32,486 nucleotides of DNA from an uncultured Spirochaetaceae bacterium (lineage in GTDB: Bacteria; Spirochaetota; Spirochaetia; Treponematales; Treponemataceae), in the NCBI GenBank assembly GCA_902797055.1, contig CADBRT010000145.1:1-32486 (forward strand), given 5' to 3'. Position 1 is the first letter of the stretch; every line of letters starts with the position of its first letter. Shown here piece by piece: positions 24,553-31,669 of this stretch. The translations under genes and the position numbers were made by a program. The notes beneath the pieces were generated by a model. The model saw only the letters and a list, made by a program, of their open reading frames with translations. It did not search any database and was not told the DNA's origin.

Positions 24553-25356
24553 TTAAAACTCCATGTCGTCGACGACAGTCACATCGCTGGGGGCTGCTTT
24601 TTTCTGCTTCTTCTGCTTTTTTTGTTTTGCAGGGGGCGCCGCCACTGTTTTTGCCGAGGACCAGTCGCTGTCGTCCGGTTCCCATGTATTTTCTGGTTCT
24701 CCCCGTTCTGCCTTTCTCACCTTCCGTCCGTTTTTGGGAGCAATCAGAAAGCCAAGAAGACTTCCGCTTATACCGCCGGCAAGGTCGACAAATACCGGTA
24801 TATTTTTGTTCAGCATGATTTGTATGCCCCCATCTGTCAGTTTGTCGGCAGGGACGGTGAACTGGTATACTTTGTAGGCTGTGAACATAACCAATATGAG
24901 AAGCCATGAAATCGGTATCTCTTTTCTGCCTAATGCAGTGAGTGAAGAAAGGGTAATCAGCATGAATATAACACTTGTTGCGCCTGTAATCGGCATGGCT
25001 GGAACGCATACTGATAAAACCCCTGATACCAAAGTGGTTATGATAATCATGAGCAGTATCATAGGAGAGCCATATCTGTCTTCCATCTGGGCCCCCAGCG
25101 CAAGCAGGAGCACAGAGTTCAAAAGCAAGTCTGTCCAACTTGTGTTTGCGAGGACATGTGCAAAAATCCGTGCATAGTCCAGCGCGTTTTTGAAGTCGAA
25201 TGCATTTTCCGCGTTCTTGAGGCTTCTGCAGACAAATGCCGTCGGTATAAGATTTCCTTTTAGGAAAATATTGGCAGTAAACACAGCGAGCCCCGACAAT
25301 ACAAAGAGTACAATAACGGGCGAATCAAACAAAAAACGATAGCTTTTCTTTTGCAT
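24553..25356 (-). CDS. Rhomboid-family membrane protein lacking catalytic residues
   Basis: The 267-residue protein has about six transmembrane segments in a rhomboid layout: FAHVLANTSWTDLLLNSVLLL, then GAQMEDRYGSPMILLMIIITTLVSG (the ExxxGS loop), TGATSVIFMLITL and VDLAGGISGSLLGFLIAP. At the GxSG site it reads GATS (Thr127, Ser128), and at the catalytic His it reads Asp191. So it is probably a pseudoprotease that binds rather than cleaves membrane proteins. The tail is Lys-rich (KQKKQKKQKK) and ends acidic. I chose ATG 25356 because AAGGAG lies 8 bases upstream; the longer frame adds 20 residues with no signal. It is upstream of pfkA in the same direction. Confidence 0.75.
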   Translation of the reverse strand: MQKKSYRFLFDSPVIVLFVLSGLAVFTANIFLKGNLIPTAFVCRSLKNAENAFDFKNALDYARIFAHVLANTSWTDLLLNSVLLLALGAQMEDRYGSPMILLMIIITTLVSGVLSVCVPAMPITGATSVIFMLITLSSLTALGRKEIPISWLLILVMFTAYKVYQFTVPADKLTDGGIQIMLNKNIPVFVDLAGGISGSLLGFLIAPKNGRKVRKAERGEPENTWEPDDSDWSSAKTVAAPPAKQKKQKKQKKAAPSDVTVVDDMEF

Positions 25357-25421
25357 ACAGACAACTCCTTCTTTCTTTATATCTGTAAAAAAACGCGGTG
25401 ACTTGACGGTAAACAAATTCC

Positions 25422-25450
25422 TTGCTTTTTGGGGGGTGCGCCCTTATACT
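25422..25450 (+). promoter_or_regulatory. Sigma70-like promoter of the alcohol dehydrogenase gene, leaderless
   Basis: TTGCTT (25422-25427), 17 bases, TATACT (25445-25450), ending 7 bases before ATG 25458. An upstream in-frame start within the -35 is therefore rejected. Confidence 0.7.
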
Positions 25451-25457
25451 GGAATAT

Positions 25458-26633
25458 ATGGAAAATTTCACATTCTATGCCCCAACATACTTTGTCTTTG
25501 GGAAAGACAGCGAGAACGACACTGGAAACTATGTCAAACGTTTCGGCGGCACTAAGGTGCTTATTCATTTTGGCGGAGGTTCTGTCGTCCGTTCTGGTCT
25601 GCTCGACAGGGTGAAAAAGTCCCTGGAAGCATCGGGTATTTCGTTTGTGGAGCTTGGAGGAGTACGCCCTAACCCGCGGAGTTGTCTTGTGTACACAGGT
25701 ATAGATCTGTGCCGCAAGGAACACATCGATTTTATCCTTGCCGTCGGAGGCGGCAGTGTCATTGACTCAGCAAAAGCCATTGCTGCAGGAGCTGTCTATG
25801 ACGGTGATTTCTGGGACTATTATCAGGGAAAGCCGGTAGAAAAAGCGTTGCCTGTCGGGACGGTTCTTACCATTGCGGCGGCAGGTTCAGAAGGTTCTCC
25901 TGATTCCGTCATTACAAAAGAGGATGGAATGTTCAAGCGCGGGGCAAGCGGTGAAGCGTTGCGCCCTAAATTTACCGTTATGAATCCCGCCCTTACGCAG
26001 ACCTTGCCGGCATATCAAACCGCATGCGGCATAACGGATATTATGGCACATCTGTATGAAAGGTATCTGACGAACACGTCCGAAGTTGAGGTTACTGACC
26101 GCGTAATTGAGGCTTTGCTGTTGACGATGGTTCATGAAGGACCGCGCGTCATTGTTGACCCGAACAACTATCAGGCACGCGCCAATATTATGTGGGCCGG
26201 AATGATGGCGCACAACAACTGCTGCGGTGTGGGACGGACTCAGGACTGGACTAGCCACGGCATTGAGCATGAACTCTCCGCCTTGTACGATTGCGCCCAC
26301 GGTGCGGGGCTGGCTGTTGTTATGCCCGCTGTGTTTAAATACAACCTGTCGCACGATGTTATGCGTTTTGCACAGGTCGCAGTCCGCGTCTGGGGATGCC
26401 AGATGGATTTCGCTCATCCCGATGTAACGGCACGTGCCGGAATTGAGGCGTTCCGTTCATTCCTTATCTCCATCGGCATGCCGAAGAATTTTGACGAGCT
26501 GGGAGCCAGGGAAGCGGATATTCAGAAACTGGCGCAGTTCTGCTGCTACGGGGACGGTGCATCGGGGACAATTGGTGGCTTTGTCCAGCTTACGCAAGAT
26601 GATGTCGAAAAGATTTACCGCATGATGCTGTAA
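25458..26633 (+). CDS. Iron-containing alcohol dehydrogenase (butanol dehydrogenase-like)
   Basis: The 391-residue protein begins MENFTFYAPTYFVFGKDSE, the usual opening of the BdhA branch of group III alcohol dehydrogenases. It has the NAD(P) loop AVGGGSVIDSAKAIA (about 95-109). The metal ligands are in GITDIMAHLYERY (Asp and His) and HGIEHELSALYDCAHGAGLA (two His). It reduces aldehydes to alcohols, probably with NADPH, in fermentation. The start is decided by the family alignment and by the promoter, which ends 7 bases before this ATG. A strong terminator follows, so it is monocistronic. Confidence 0.92.
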   Translation: MENFTFYAPTYFVFGKDSENDTGNYVKRFGGTKVLIHFGGGSVVRSGLLDRVKKSLEASGISFVELGGVRPNPRSCLVYTGIDLCRKEHIDFILAVGGGSVIDSAKAIAAGAVYDGDFWDYYQGKPVEKALPVGTVLTIAAAGSEGSPDSVITKEDGMFKRGASGEALRPKFTVMNPALTQTLPAYQTACGITDIMAHLYERYLTNTSEVEVTDRVIEALLLTMVHEGPRVIVDPNNYQARANIMWAGMMAHNNCCGVGRTQDWTSHGIEHELSALYDCAHGAGLAVVMPAVFKYNLSHDVMRFAQVAVRVWGCQMDFAHPDVTARAGIEAFRSFLISIGMPKNFDELGAREADIQKLAQFCCYGDGASGTIGGFVQLTQDDVEKIYRMML

Positions 26634-26650
26634 GTTTTATCCCTTGTTTT

Positions 26651-26684
26651 CCTGTCTCTTGCTTCCAAGAGGCAGGCTTTTCCC
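26651..26684 (+). terminator. Intrinsic terminator after the alcohol dehydrogenase gene
   Basis: CCTGTCTCTTG (26651-26661) pairs with CAAGAGGCAGG (26666-26676), 11 base pairs with one G-T, around a CTTC tetraloop, followed by CTTTTCCC. It lies 18 bases after the stop codon. Confidence 0.8.
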
Positions 26685-26724
26685 TTGACAATAGCCTTGT
26701 TTTCATTCACACTTTATATACTAT

Positions 26725-27687
26725 ATGCAAGGTCTTATATTAAACGGCACCAAGAACGTCTTTGAAGTGGAGTGTGATGACGGCTACACGCGTGACTGCT
26801 CAATAAAGGGCAAAGTCTTAAAATCCGACACAGATTATTATAACCCGCTTGCACCGGGAGATGTGGTGGAACTCGATGATGCTTCTGTTGAAGAAGACAA
26901 GGGACAGATAGTTTCCCTCGTTCCCCGCAAAAACGAATATGTCCGGTGGAACATAAAAAAACGTCTGCCACAGTTGATGGCTGCAAACCTTGATTACCTT
27001 CTGATTGTGACAACTCCTGACAATCCTCCCTTCAGACCCCGGTTTATCGACCGCGCGCTTGCACAAAGTGAATACGAGCACATAACGCCGATAATCGTCT
27101 GCAATAAATATGATGTAAAGGCTGCCAAAGAGGATGCCTTTCAGGAACAGCTTGAGGCTTGGGAAAACATAGGCTATAAAGTTATGCGGGTGAGCGCAAA
27201 GACAGGGGAGGGAATGATGGAACTTGCCGCACTGTTGAAAGACCATCTTTCTGCTTTGGTCGGCCAAAGCGGTGTCGGTAAAAGTTCTATCATCAATGTC
27301 CTGGACAATAATGTCGTGCTGAAGACGGGCAGTCTGTCACAGAAGTATGGACGAGGCTGTCATACCACGACGAAAGGCTCCCTCATGCATATACATATCG
27401 ATGAAGCGCTTACCGGTGGAATCCGCGATGTCGAAGCTGACATAATCGACACTCCTGGTGTGCGGCGTTTTCTCCTGCACGACATCAGCGCAGATAACCT
27501 TGCACTGTACTTCCGCGATTTTGTACCATTTGTGGGAAAGTGCGGTTTCGGCATGAGCTGTACGCATGGAAACGAAAAAAACTGCGCAATCCGGCAGGCG
27601 GTGGAAGACGGCAAAATAAGTCCTATCCGCTATGAAAGCTGGGAGAGAATACGCGACGAACTCAAGTCCGGCAGTTTTGAAGACTGA
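26725..27687 (+). CDS. rsgA: Ribosome small-subunit-dependent GTPase
   Basis: The 320-residue circularly permuted GTPase helps 30S ribosome maturation. An N-terminal OB-fold comes first, about residues 1-70. The GTPase motifs are in permuted order: NKYD (G4, about 126), SAKTG (G5), GQSGVGKSS (G1, about 180), a TTT switch I and DTPG (G3, about 244). The C-terminal zinc finger CGFGMSCTHGNEKNC follows. The ATG at 26725 has no Shine-Dalgarno. AT-rich -10-like sequences (TTTATA at 26713, TATACT at 26717) lie right before it, and a TTGACA (26685-26690) sits too far off for a standard spacer. The mRNA may be leaderless, but the promoter is less clear than for its neighbours. Confidence 0.95.
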   Translation: MQGLILNGTKNVFEVECDDGYTRDCSIKGKVLKSDTDYYNPLAPGDVVELDDASVEEDKGQIVSLVPRKNEYVRWNIKKRLPQLMAANLDYLLIVTTPDNPPFRPRFIDRALAQSEYEHITPIIVCNKYDVKAAKEDAFQEQLEAWENIGYKVMRVSAKTGEGMMELAALLKDHLSALVGQSGVGKSSIINVLDNNVVLKTGSLSQKYGRGCHTTTKGSLMHIHIDEALTGGIRDVEADIIDTPGVRRFLLHDISADNLALYFRDFVPFVGKCGFGMSCTHGNEKNCAIRQAVEDGKISPIRYESWERIRDELKSGSFED

Positions 27688-27697
27688 ATACGTATGA

Positions 27698-27726
27698 TTG
27701 CAAATTCCCTGTAAAAACTATACAAT
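27698..27726 (+). promoter_or_regulatory. Sigma70-like promoter of the J-domain gene, nearly leaderless
   Basis: TTGCAA (27698-27703), 17 bases, TACAAT (27721-27726), ending 12 bases before ATG 27739. The expected leader is about 5-6 bases and has no Shine-Dalgarno. Confidence 0.65.
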
Positions 27727-27738
27727 ACGGCTCGTATC

Positions 27739-28494
27739 ATGATAGACTGCTACAAGATTCTCGGCGTCAGCCACAATGCAACGGCAGCGGAAATCCGCCG
27801 CGCCTATCATAAAAAGGCCAAACTTCTCCATCCTGATGTTACTCATGCAGATTCTTCCGCGTTTCAGGAACTGGTGTCTGCCTATGAAACTCTTTCCGAC
27901 ATAAAATCCCGAAGTCTTTTTGATGAATCCTATGCATACAACAGCTTCCGCAAGGATTCTACTCATGCAAAGTCTTCCTTTGATTATCGTGAATGGCTTT
28001 TGGAGCGTGAGGATGATGAAAGCCGTGCAAAGCTTATTTTCTTTGACCTCACTCATCACCGGGAAGACACTGCGGTAAGTGAATTCAAGCGTATGAACAT
28101 GAGTCGCACCGGTTTCCGTTTGGCCAAGTGGTTTACAAGGGAAGATTTCATGGATTACGGCTTTATTCTCGCTGAGGAACTTGTCATCAGGCAGGAATAT
28201 TACGATGCGGTGATTCTCTTGGAACAGATTATAAAGATGGAGTACAGTTACCGTTACTTCAAACTGTTTTTTCCGGAGGTTATGAGCCTGACCCGTCATA
28301 TTCTGCGCAACAATATCGATGGACAGATGAACGACGAACTTGCCCTCGATGCCTGGGAACGGGCTTTGGATTTAGGATTCGGCAAGCGGGATGACTGCTA
28401 TTTTTTGCAGAAGATGGGGGACGCGTACGAGCGGATGGGAGACTTTGCTACGGCTCGTATCTGTCGGGAAGAGTCTGTTCGGTCTGCCAGTTGA
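27739..28494 (+). CDS. J-domain protein (DnaJ-like co-chaperone)
   Basis: The 251-residue protein starts with a complete J-domain, about residues 2-65 (DCYKILGVSHNATAAEIRRAYHKKA), with the HPD motif at about 31-33 that stimulates the DnaK ATPase. There is no Gly/Phe region, zinc-finger or DnaJ C-terminal domain. Instead residues 80-250 are helical with TPR-like pairing (EYYDAVILLEQII, DAWERALDLGFGKRDD, MGDAYERMGDFATA). It is therefore a class C J-protein with an unknown client-binding part. It starts a likely operon with map and icd, 25 bases to map. Confidence 0.88.
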   Translation: MIDCYKILGVSHNATAAEIRRAYHKKAKLLHPDVTHADSSAFQELVSAYETLSDIKSRSLFDESYAYNSFRKDSTHAKSSFDYREWLLEREDDESRAKLIFFDLTHHREDTAVSEFKRMNMSRTGFRLAKWFTREDFMDYGFILAEELVIRQEYYDAVILLEQIIKMEYSYRYFKLFFPEVMSLTRHILRNNIDGQMNDELALDAWERALDLGFGKRDDCYFLQKMGDAYERMGDFATARICREESVRSAS

Positions 28495-28519
28495 ACCAGG
28501 ATATATAGAGGTTACATAT

Positions 28520-29302
28520 ATGATTAGATTAAAGAACGACAAGGAGATTGTTGAGATTCGGAAAAGCTGCCATTTGCTGGCTGATTTGTTCAATGAGATT
28601 ATCCCGCAGGTGAAAGCGGGGGTGTCCACCAAACAGATTGATGACTGGTGCGTTGAATTTATCAGAAAGCACGGTGGCAAACCAGCCTGGTATTCGGAAG
28701 GCTTCCCTGGAGCTGCCTGTATCAGCATCAATGAAGAAGTCATTCACGGCGTTCCGAGCAAAAAACGCATCGTTCAGGACGGGGATTTGGTTTCACTCGA
28801 CATTGGAATCAATCTGAACGGCTACATCTCCGACAGCACCCATACCGTCATGGTGGGGAATGTAAAGCCTGAGCACAGAAAACTGGTGAAGGTTACCCGT
28901 GAAAGTCTGAATGCTGGAATTATGGCATGTGTCCCGGGACACAGAATCAGCGACATTTCAAAAGCGGTCTATGAGGTTGCAAACGGTCAGCATGGTTATG
29001 GTGTTGTCTACGATTACTGCGGACATGGTGTCGGTCTCGATGTTCACGAAGACCCCAGCATACCGAACTGTCCGAGCCAAGGTCCAAATCCGAGAATTCA
29101 GGCCGGTATGGTTCTTGCCATTGAGCCGATGATAAATGAAGGGACTGATGATGTCATAACCGGTGCGAACGGTAGTGATTGGACGGTTGTTTCCGCAGAC
29201 GGAAGCTGGAGCTGTCACGAGGAGCATACTGTTGCCGTGTTCCCCGACCACACCGAAGTTCTGACCGATTTGAACTACAACGGAAATGCCTGTGAGGTTT
29301 GA
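28520..29302 (+). CDS. map: Type I methionine aminopeptidase
   Basis: The 260-residue enzyme removes the initiator methionine from nascent proteins. The metal ligands are all visible: two Asp in SLDIGINLNGYISDSTH, His in YCGHGVGLDVHED, Glu in LAIEPMINEG and Glu in CHEEHTVAVF. The length suits type Ia without the N-terminal zinc extension. The frame is open 43 codons upstream into the J-domain gene, but AGAGG at 28507-28511 lies 8 bases before ATG 28520, and MIRLKNDKEI is the usual opening. It sits between the J-domain gene and icd, 34 bases before the latter. Confidence 0.95.
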   Translation: MIRLKNDKEIVEIRKSCHLLADLFNEIIPQVKAGVSTKQIDDWCVEFIRKHGGKPAWYSEGFPGAACISINEEVIHGVPSKKRIVQDGDLVSLDIGINLNGYISDSTHTVMVGNVKPEHRKLVKVTRESLNAGIMACVPGHRISDISKAVYEVANGQHGYGVVYDYCGHGVGLDVHEDPSIPNCPSQGPNPRIQAGMVLAIEPMINEGTDDVITGANGSDWTVVSADGSWSCHEEHTVAVFPDHTEVLTDLNYNGNACEV

Positions 29303-29336
29303 ACCCACAGTTTGATTTTATAAAAGGGAGAAACCA

Positions 29337-30533
29337 ATGTCAAAAATCCAGATGAAGAACCCCATCGCAGAGCTTGACGGCGATGAAATGACACGCGTAC
29401 TCTGGCAGCTTATCAAAGACAAGCTGTTGACACCGTTCGTAGACCTCAAGACCGAATACTACGATTTGAGCATAACTGAGAGGGACAAGACTGACGATAA
29501 GGTGACGTACGATGCTGCTGAAGCTATCAGACGGCTGGGGGTTGGCGTAAAGTGCGCCACAATCACGAGCAATGCGGCGCGCGTACAGGAATACAACCTG
29601 ACGCACCTTACTCCGAGCCCGAACGGCATTCTGCGCGGCGAACTCGACGGAACGGTGTTCAGGGCACCGATCTTCGTGAAAAATATCCACTGCAACGTCC
29701 GCAGCTGGACGAAGCCGATTGTCCTCGGCCGCCATGCCTACGGCGATGTGTACAAGAACTGCGAAATCAAAACTCCGTGCGCAGGAAAGGCGGAACTGGT
29801 GTTCACCGGAGCGGACGGCAAGGAAATCCGCAGGACAATCAAAGAGATGAACGGGCCTGGAATCATTCAGGGTATCCACAACCTCGATGATTCCATAAAG
29901 AGTTTCGCCCGCTGCTGCTTTACCTATGCCTTGGACAAGCATATTGATGTCTGGTTCGGCGCAAAGGACACCATCAGTAAGACCTATGACGGCAACTTCA
30001 AGGCTATCATGCAGCAGGTCTTCGATGAGGAGTATAAGGATGCATTTGAAAAGGCTGGGCTTACCTATTTCTATACACTCATCGACGATGCTGTTGCGAG
30101 AATCATGAAGTGCGAAGGCGGAATGCTCTGGGCCTGCAAGAACTACGACGGCGACGTTATGAGCGATATGATTGCTTCCGCCTGCGGCAGCCTTGCCATG
30201 ATGACGAGCGTGCTTGTCTGTCCCGGCGGACAGTTTGAGTACGAGGCAAGCCACGGTACCGTGCAAAAGCACTACTACCGCTACCTCAAAGGCGAAAAGA
30301 CAAGCACCAATCCTGTTGCAACAATCTTTGCATGGACAGGAGCCCTTACAAAGCGCGCTGAACTTGACGGCACTTCGGACTTGGCTGACTTTGCGCACAA
30401 GCTCGAAGCCGCAACGCTCGGTACGATTGAAGATGGCATAATGACGGGAGACCTTGCACGCCTTGCGGAACCCGCCGCCAAGAAAATCGTCAACAGCTGG
30501 GAGTTCATCGACGAGATAGCATCCAGACTGTAG
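29337..30533 (+). CDS. icd: NADP-dependent isocitrate dehydrogenase (type II, eukaryote-like)
   Basis: The 398-residue enzyme oxidises isocitrate to 2-oxoglutarate and CO2, giving NADPH and carbon for glutamate. It is of the homodimeric eukaryote-like subfamily: AELDGDEMTRVLW near the start, TPSPNGILRG in the substrate loop, DDAVARIMKCEGGMLWACKNYDGDVMSD in the metal site and STNPVATIFAWTGAL near the C-terminus. The GGGAG Shine-Dalgarno is about 8 bases from the ATG. A strong intrinsic terminator follows. No other citrate-cycle gene is in the window, in line with a partial cycle used for biosynthesis. Confidence 0.95.
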   Translation: MSKIQMKNPIAELDGDEMTRVLWQLIKDKLLTPFVDLKTEYYDLSITERDKTDDKVTYDAAEAIRRLGVGVKCATITSNAARVQEYNLTHLTPSPNGILRGELDGTVFRAPIFVKNIHCNVRSWTKPIVLGRHAYGDVYKNCEIKTPCAGKAELVFTGADGKEIRRTIKEMNGPGIIQGIHNLDDSIKSFARCCFTYALDKHIDVWFGAKDTISKTYDGNFKAIMQQVFDEEYKDAFEKAGLTYFYTLIDDAVARIMKCEGGMLWACKNYDGDVMSDMIASACGSLAMMTSVLVCPGGQFEYEASHGTVQKHYYRYLKGEKTSTNPVATIFAWTGALTKRAELDGTSDLADFAHKLEAATLGTIEDGIMTGDLARLAEPAAKKIVNSWEFIDEIASRL

Positions 30534-30560
30534 TAAGGAATATTCAAACGGATACAAAAG

Positions 30561-30591
30561 CTGCGCTTCGCACGAAGTGCGGTTTTTTTTT
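30561..30591 (+). terminator. Intrinsic terminator after icd
   Basis: CTGCGCTTC (30561-30569) pairs with GAAGTGCGG (30574-30582) through nine pairs including two G-T, with a GCAC loop, followed by nine T (30583-30591). Confidence 0.9.
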
Positions 30592-30607
30592 CGCCTCTAT
30601 AACAGGC

Positions 30608-30637
30608 TTGCAAAAATTAAGTAATTTTTAGTACAAT
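30608..30637 (+). promoter_or_regulatory. Promoter of the LacI-type gene with internal palindrome
   Basis: TTGCAA (30608-30613), 18 bases, TACAAT (30632-30637), ending 9 bases before ATG 30647, so the leader is at most a few bases. An 18-base perfect inverted repeat AAAAATTA-AG-TAATTTTT (30612-30629) fills the spacer. This is a strong candidate operator for autorepression. The repeat is seen directly; its function is inferred. Confidence 0.65.
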
Positions 30638-30646
30638 TTAGTTTAT

Positions 30647-31669
30647 ATGGAACGAAAGAAAAAAATTCGATTGGCAGATATAGCGGAAAAATTGCACATC
30701 AGCGTTGTTACGGTGTCGAAAGCGATGGCTGGAAAAGAGGGCGTGGGCGATGAGTTGCGCGAGAAAATCCTCGCAGTCGCGAATGAAATGGGCTACGAGG
30801 TGAAAAAGGACAAGAAAAACTCCGCCGAGCTTGCAAAAGCGGGTACAGACAATATCGGTATTGTCGTGCCGTCGCGGTTTATGGACAGGGCCGCGTCGTT
30901 TTACGCGAATATGTACAACGCACTGTCAAAAGAATTGCTCGCACACGGCTACTACGCAGTGATTGAACAACTGGAGAATACGGCGGAAGAGAGGCTGGAG
31001 CTGCCTCAGATAATCAAAAACGGCAAAGTCGATGGAGTGATATTCTTAGGACAAGTGAGCCAGGCCTATGCGAAGTTTATCACGGGCACGCATTCCCCGT
31101 TCATGTTCCTTGATTTCTACTCGGACGACGAGAACGTGGATTCTGTAACGACCGACAACTTTTACGGAGAATATGTGCTCACGAAGCATCTCATCGATTT
31201 AGGTCACCGCGACATTCGCTACGTCGGCACTTTTGGCGTTACGACAAGCATAAATGACAGGTTTATGGGGTTCCTCAAGGCAATGCTTGAGCACAATTTG
31301 AGCACGTCGGTCGCCGACATCATCGATGACAGGGACAAGAACGGCGTGTATAAGCCGATAGTGCTTCCCAAAAATATACCGACTGCGTTTGTGTGCAACT
31401 GCGATGAAGTTGCGGTTACGCTGATCCGTACACTGCATGAGCGCGGTTTGCGGGTGCCGGACGATGTTTCTGTCGTGGGGTTTGACGACTTTGTAACTTC
31501 GACGCAGATGTCGTCAAAATTAACGACCGTCGCCGTGGACTTTGAGGCAATGGCTCGCAGTGCAGTCGATATTATCATCAAAAAAATAGCTGGTCTTGCA
31601 TACAATACAGGACGTACCGTTATTTGTTGCAAGCCAGCCTATCGTGAATCGACGCGGAAAATTAGTTAA
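30647..31669 (+). CDS. LacI-family transcriptional regulator
   Basis: The 340-residue protein has an N-terminal LacI helix-turn-helix (IRLADIAEKLHISVVTVSKAMAG, about 7-29) and hinge, then a periplasmic-binding-like sugar domain: NIGIVVPSRF, VDGVIFLGQ, FLDFYSDDENVDSVTTDN, HRDIRYVG, FVCNCDEVAVTLI and VSVVGFDDF. It should repress sugar genes and release DNA on binding a sugar or sugar phosphate. It has no Shine-Dalgarno and a promoter ending 9 bases upstream. It converges with the epimerase gene, overlapping it by 8 bases at the stop codons. A second copy of its spacer palindrome (imperfect) lies at this overlap. The sugar is unknown; the epimerase beside it suggests a disaccharide or mannose/glucose-type ligand. 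Confidence 0.9.
   Translation: MERKKKIRLADIAEKLHISVVTVSKAMAGKEGVGDELREKILAVANEMGYEVKKDKKNSAELAKAGTDNIGIVVPSRFMDRAASFYANMYNALSKELLAHGYYAVIEQLENTAEERLELPQIIKNGKVDGVIFLGQVSQAYAKFITGTHSPFMFLDFYSDDENVDSVTTDNFYGEYVLTKHLIDLGHRDIRYVGTFGVTTSINDRFMGFLKAMLEHNLSTSVADIIDDRDKNGVYKPIVLPKNIPTAFVCNCDEVAVTLIRTLHERGLRVPDDVSVVGFDDFVTSTQMSSKLTTVAVDFEAMARSAVDIIIKKIAGLAYNTGRTVICCKPAYRESTRKIS

Noticed and set aside
26685-26722. TTGACA with TATACT or TTTATA as an rsgA promoter
   Set aside because: Spacers are 26 or 22 bases, outside the normal range, so I do not list it as a promoter, although rsgA still lacks a Shine-Dalgarno.
28391-28519. Upstream extension of map
   Set aside because: It overlaps the J-domain gene in another frame and lacks a start signal, while a Shine-Dalgarno and the usual family opening mark ATG 28520.
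29340-30557. A 405-codon open frame on the minus strand opposite icd
   Set aside because: It mirrors nearly the whole of icd, an unmistakable gene with a Shine-Dalgarno and terminator. The translation has Cys/Val/Ala-rich low-logic composition and no recognisable domain.
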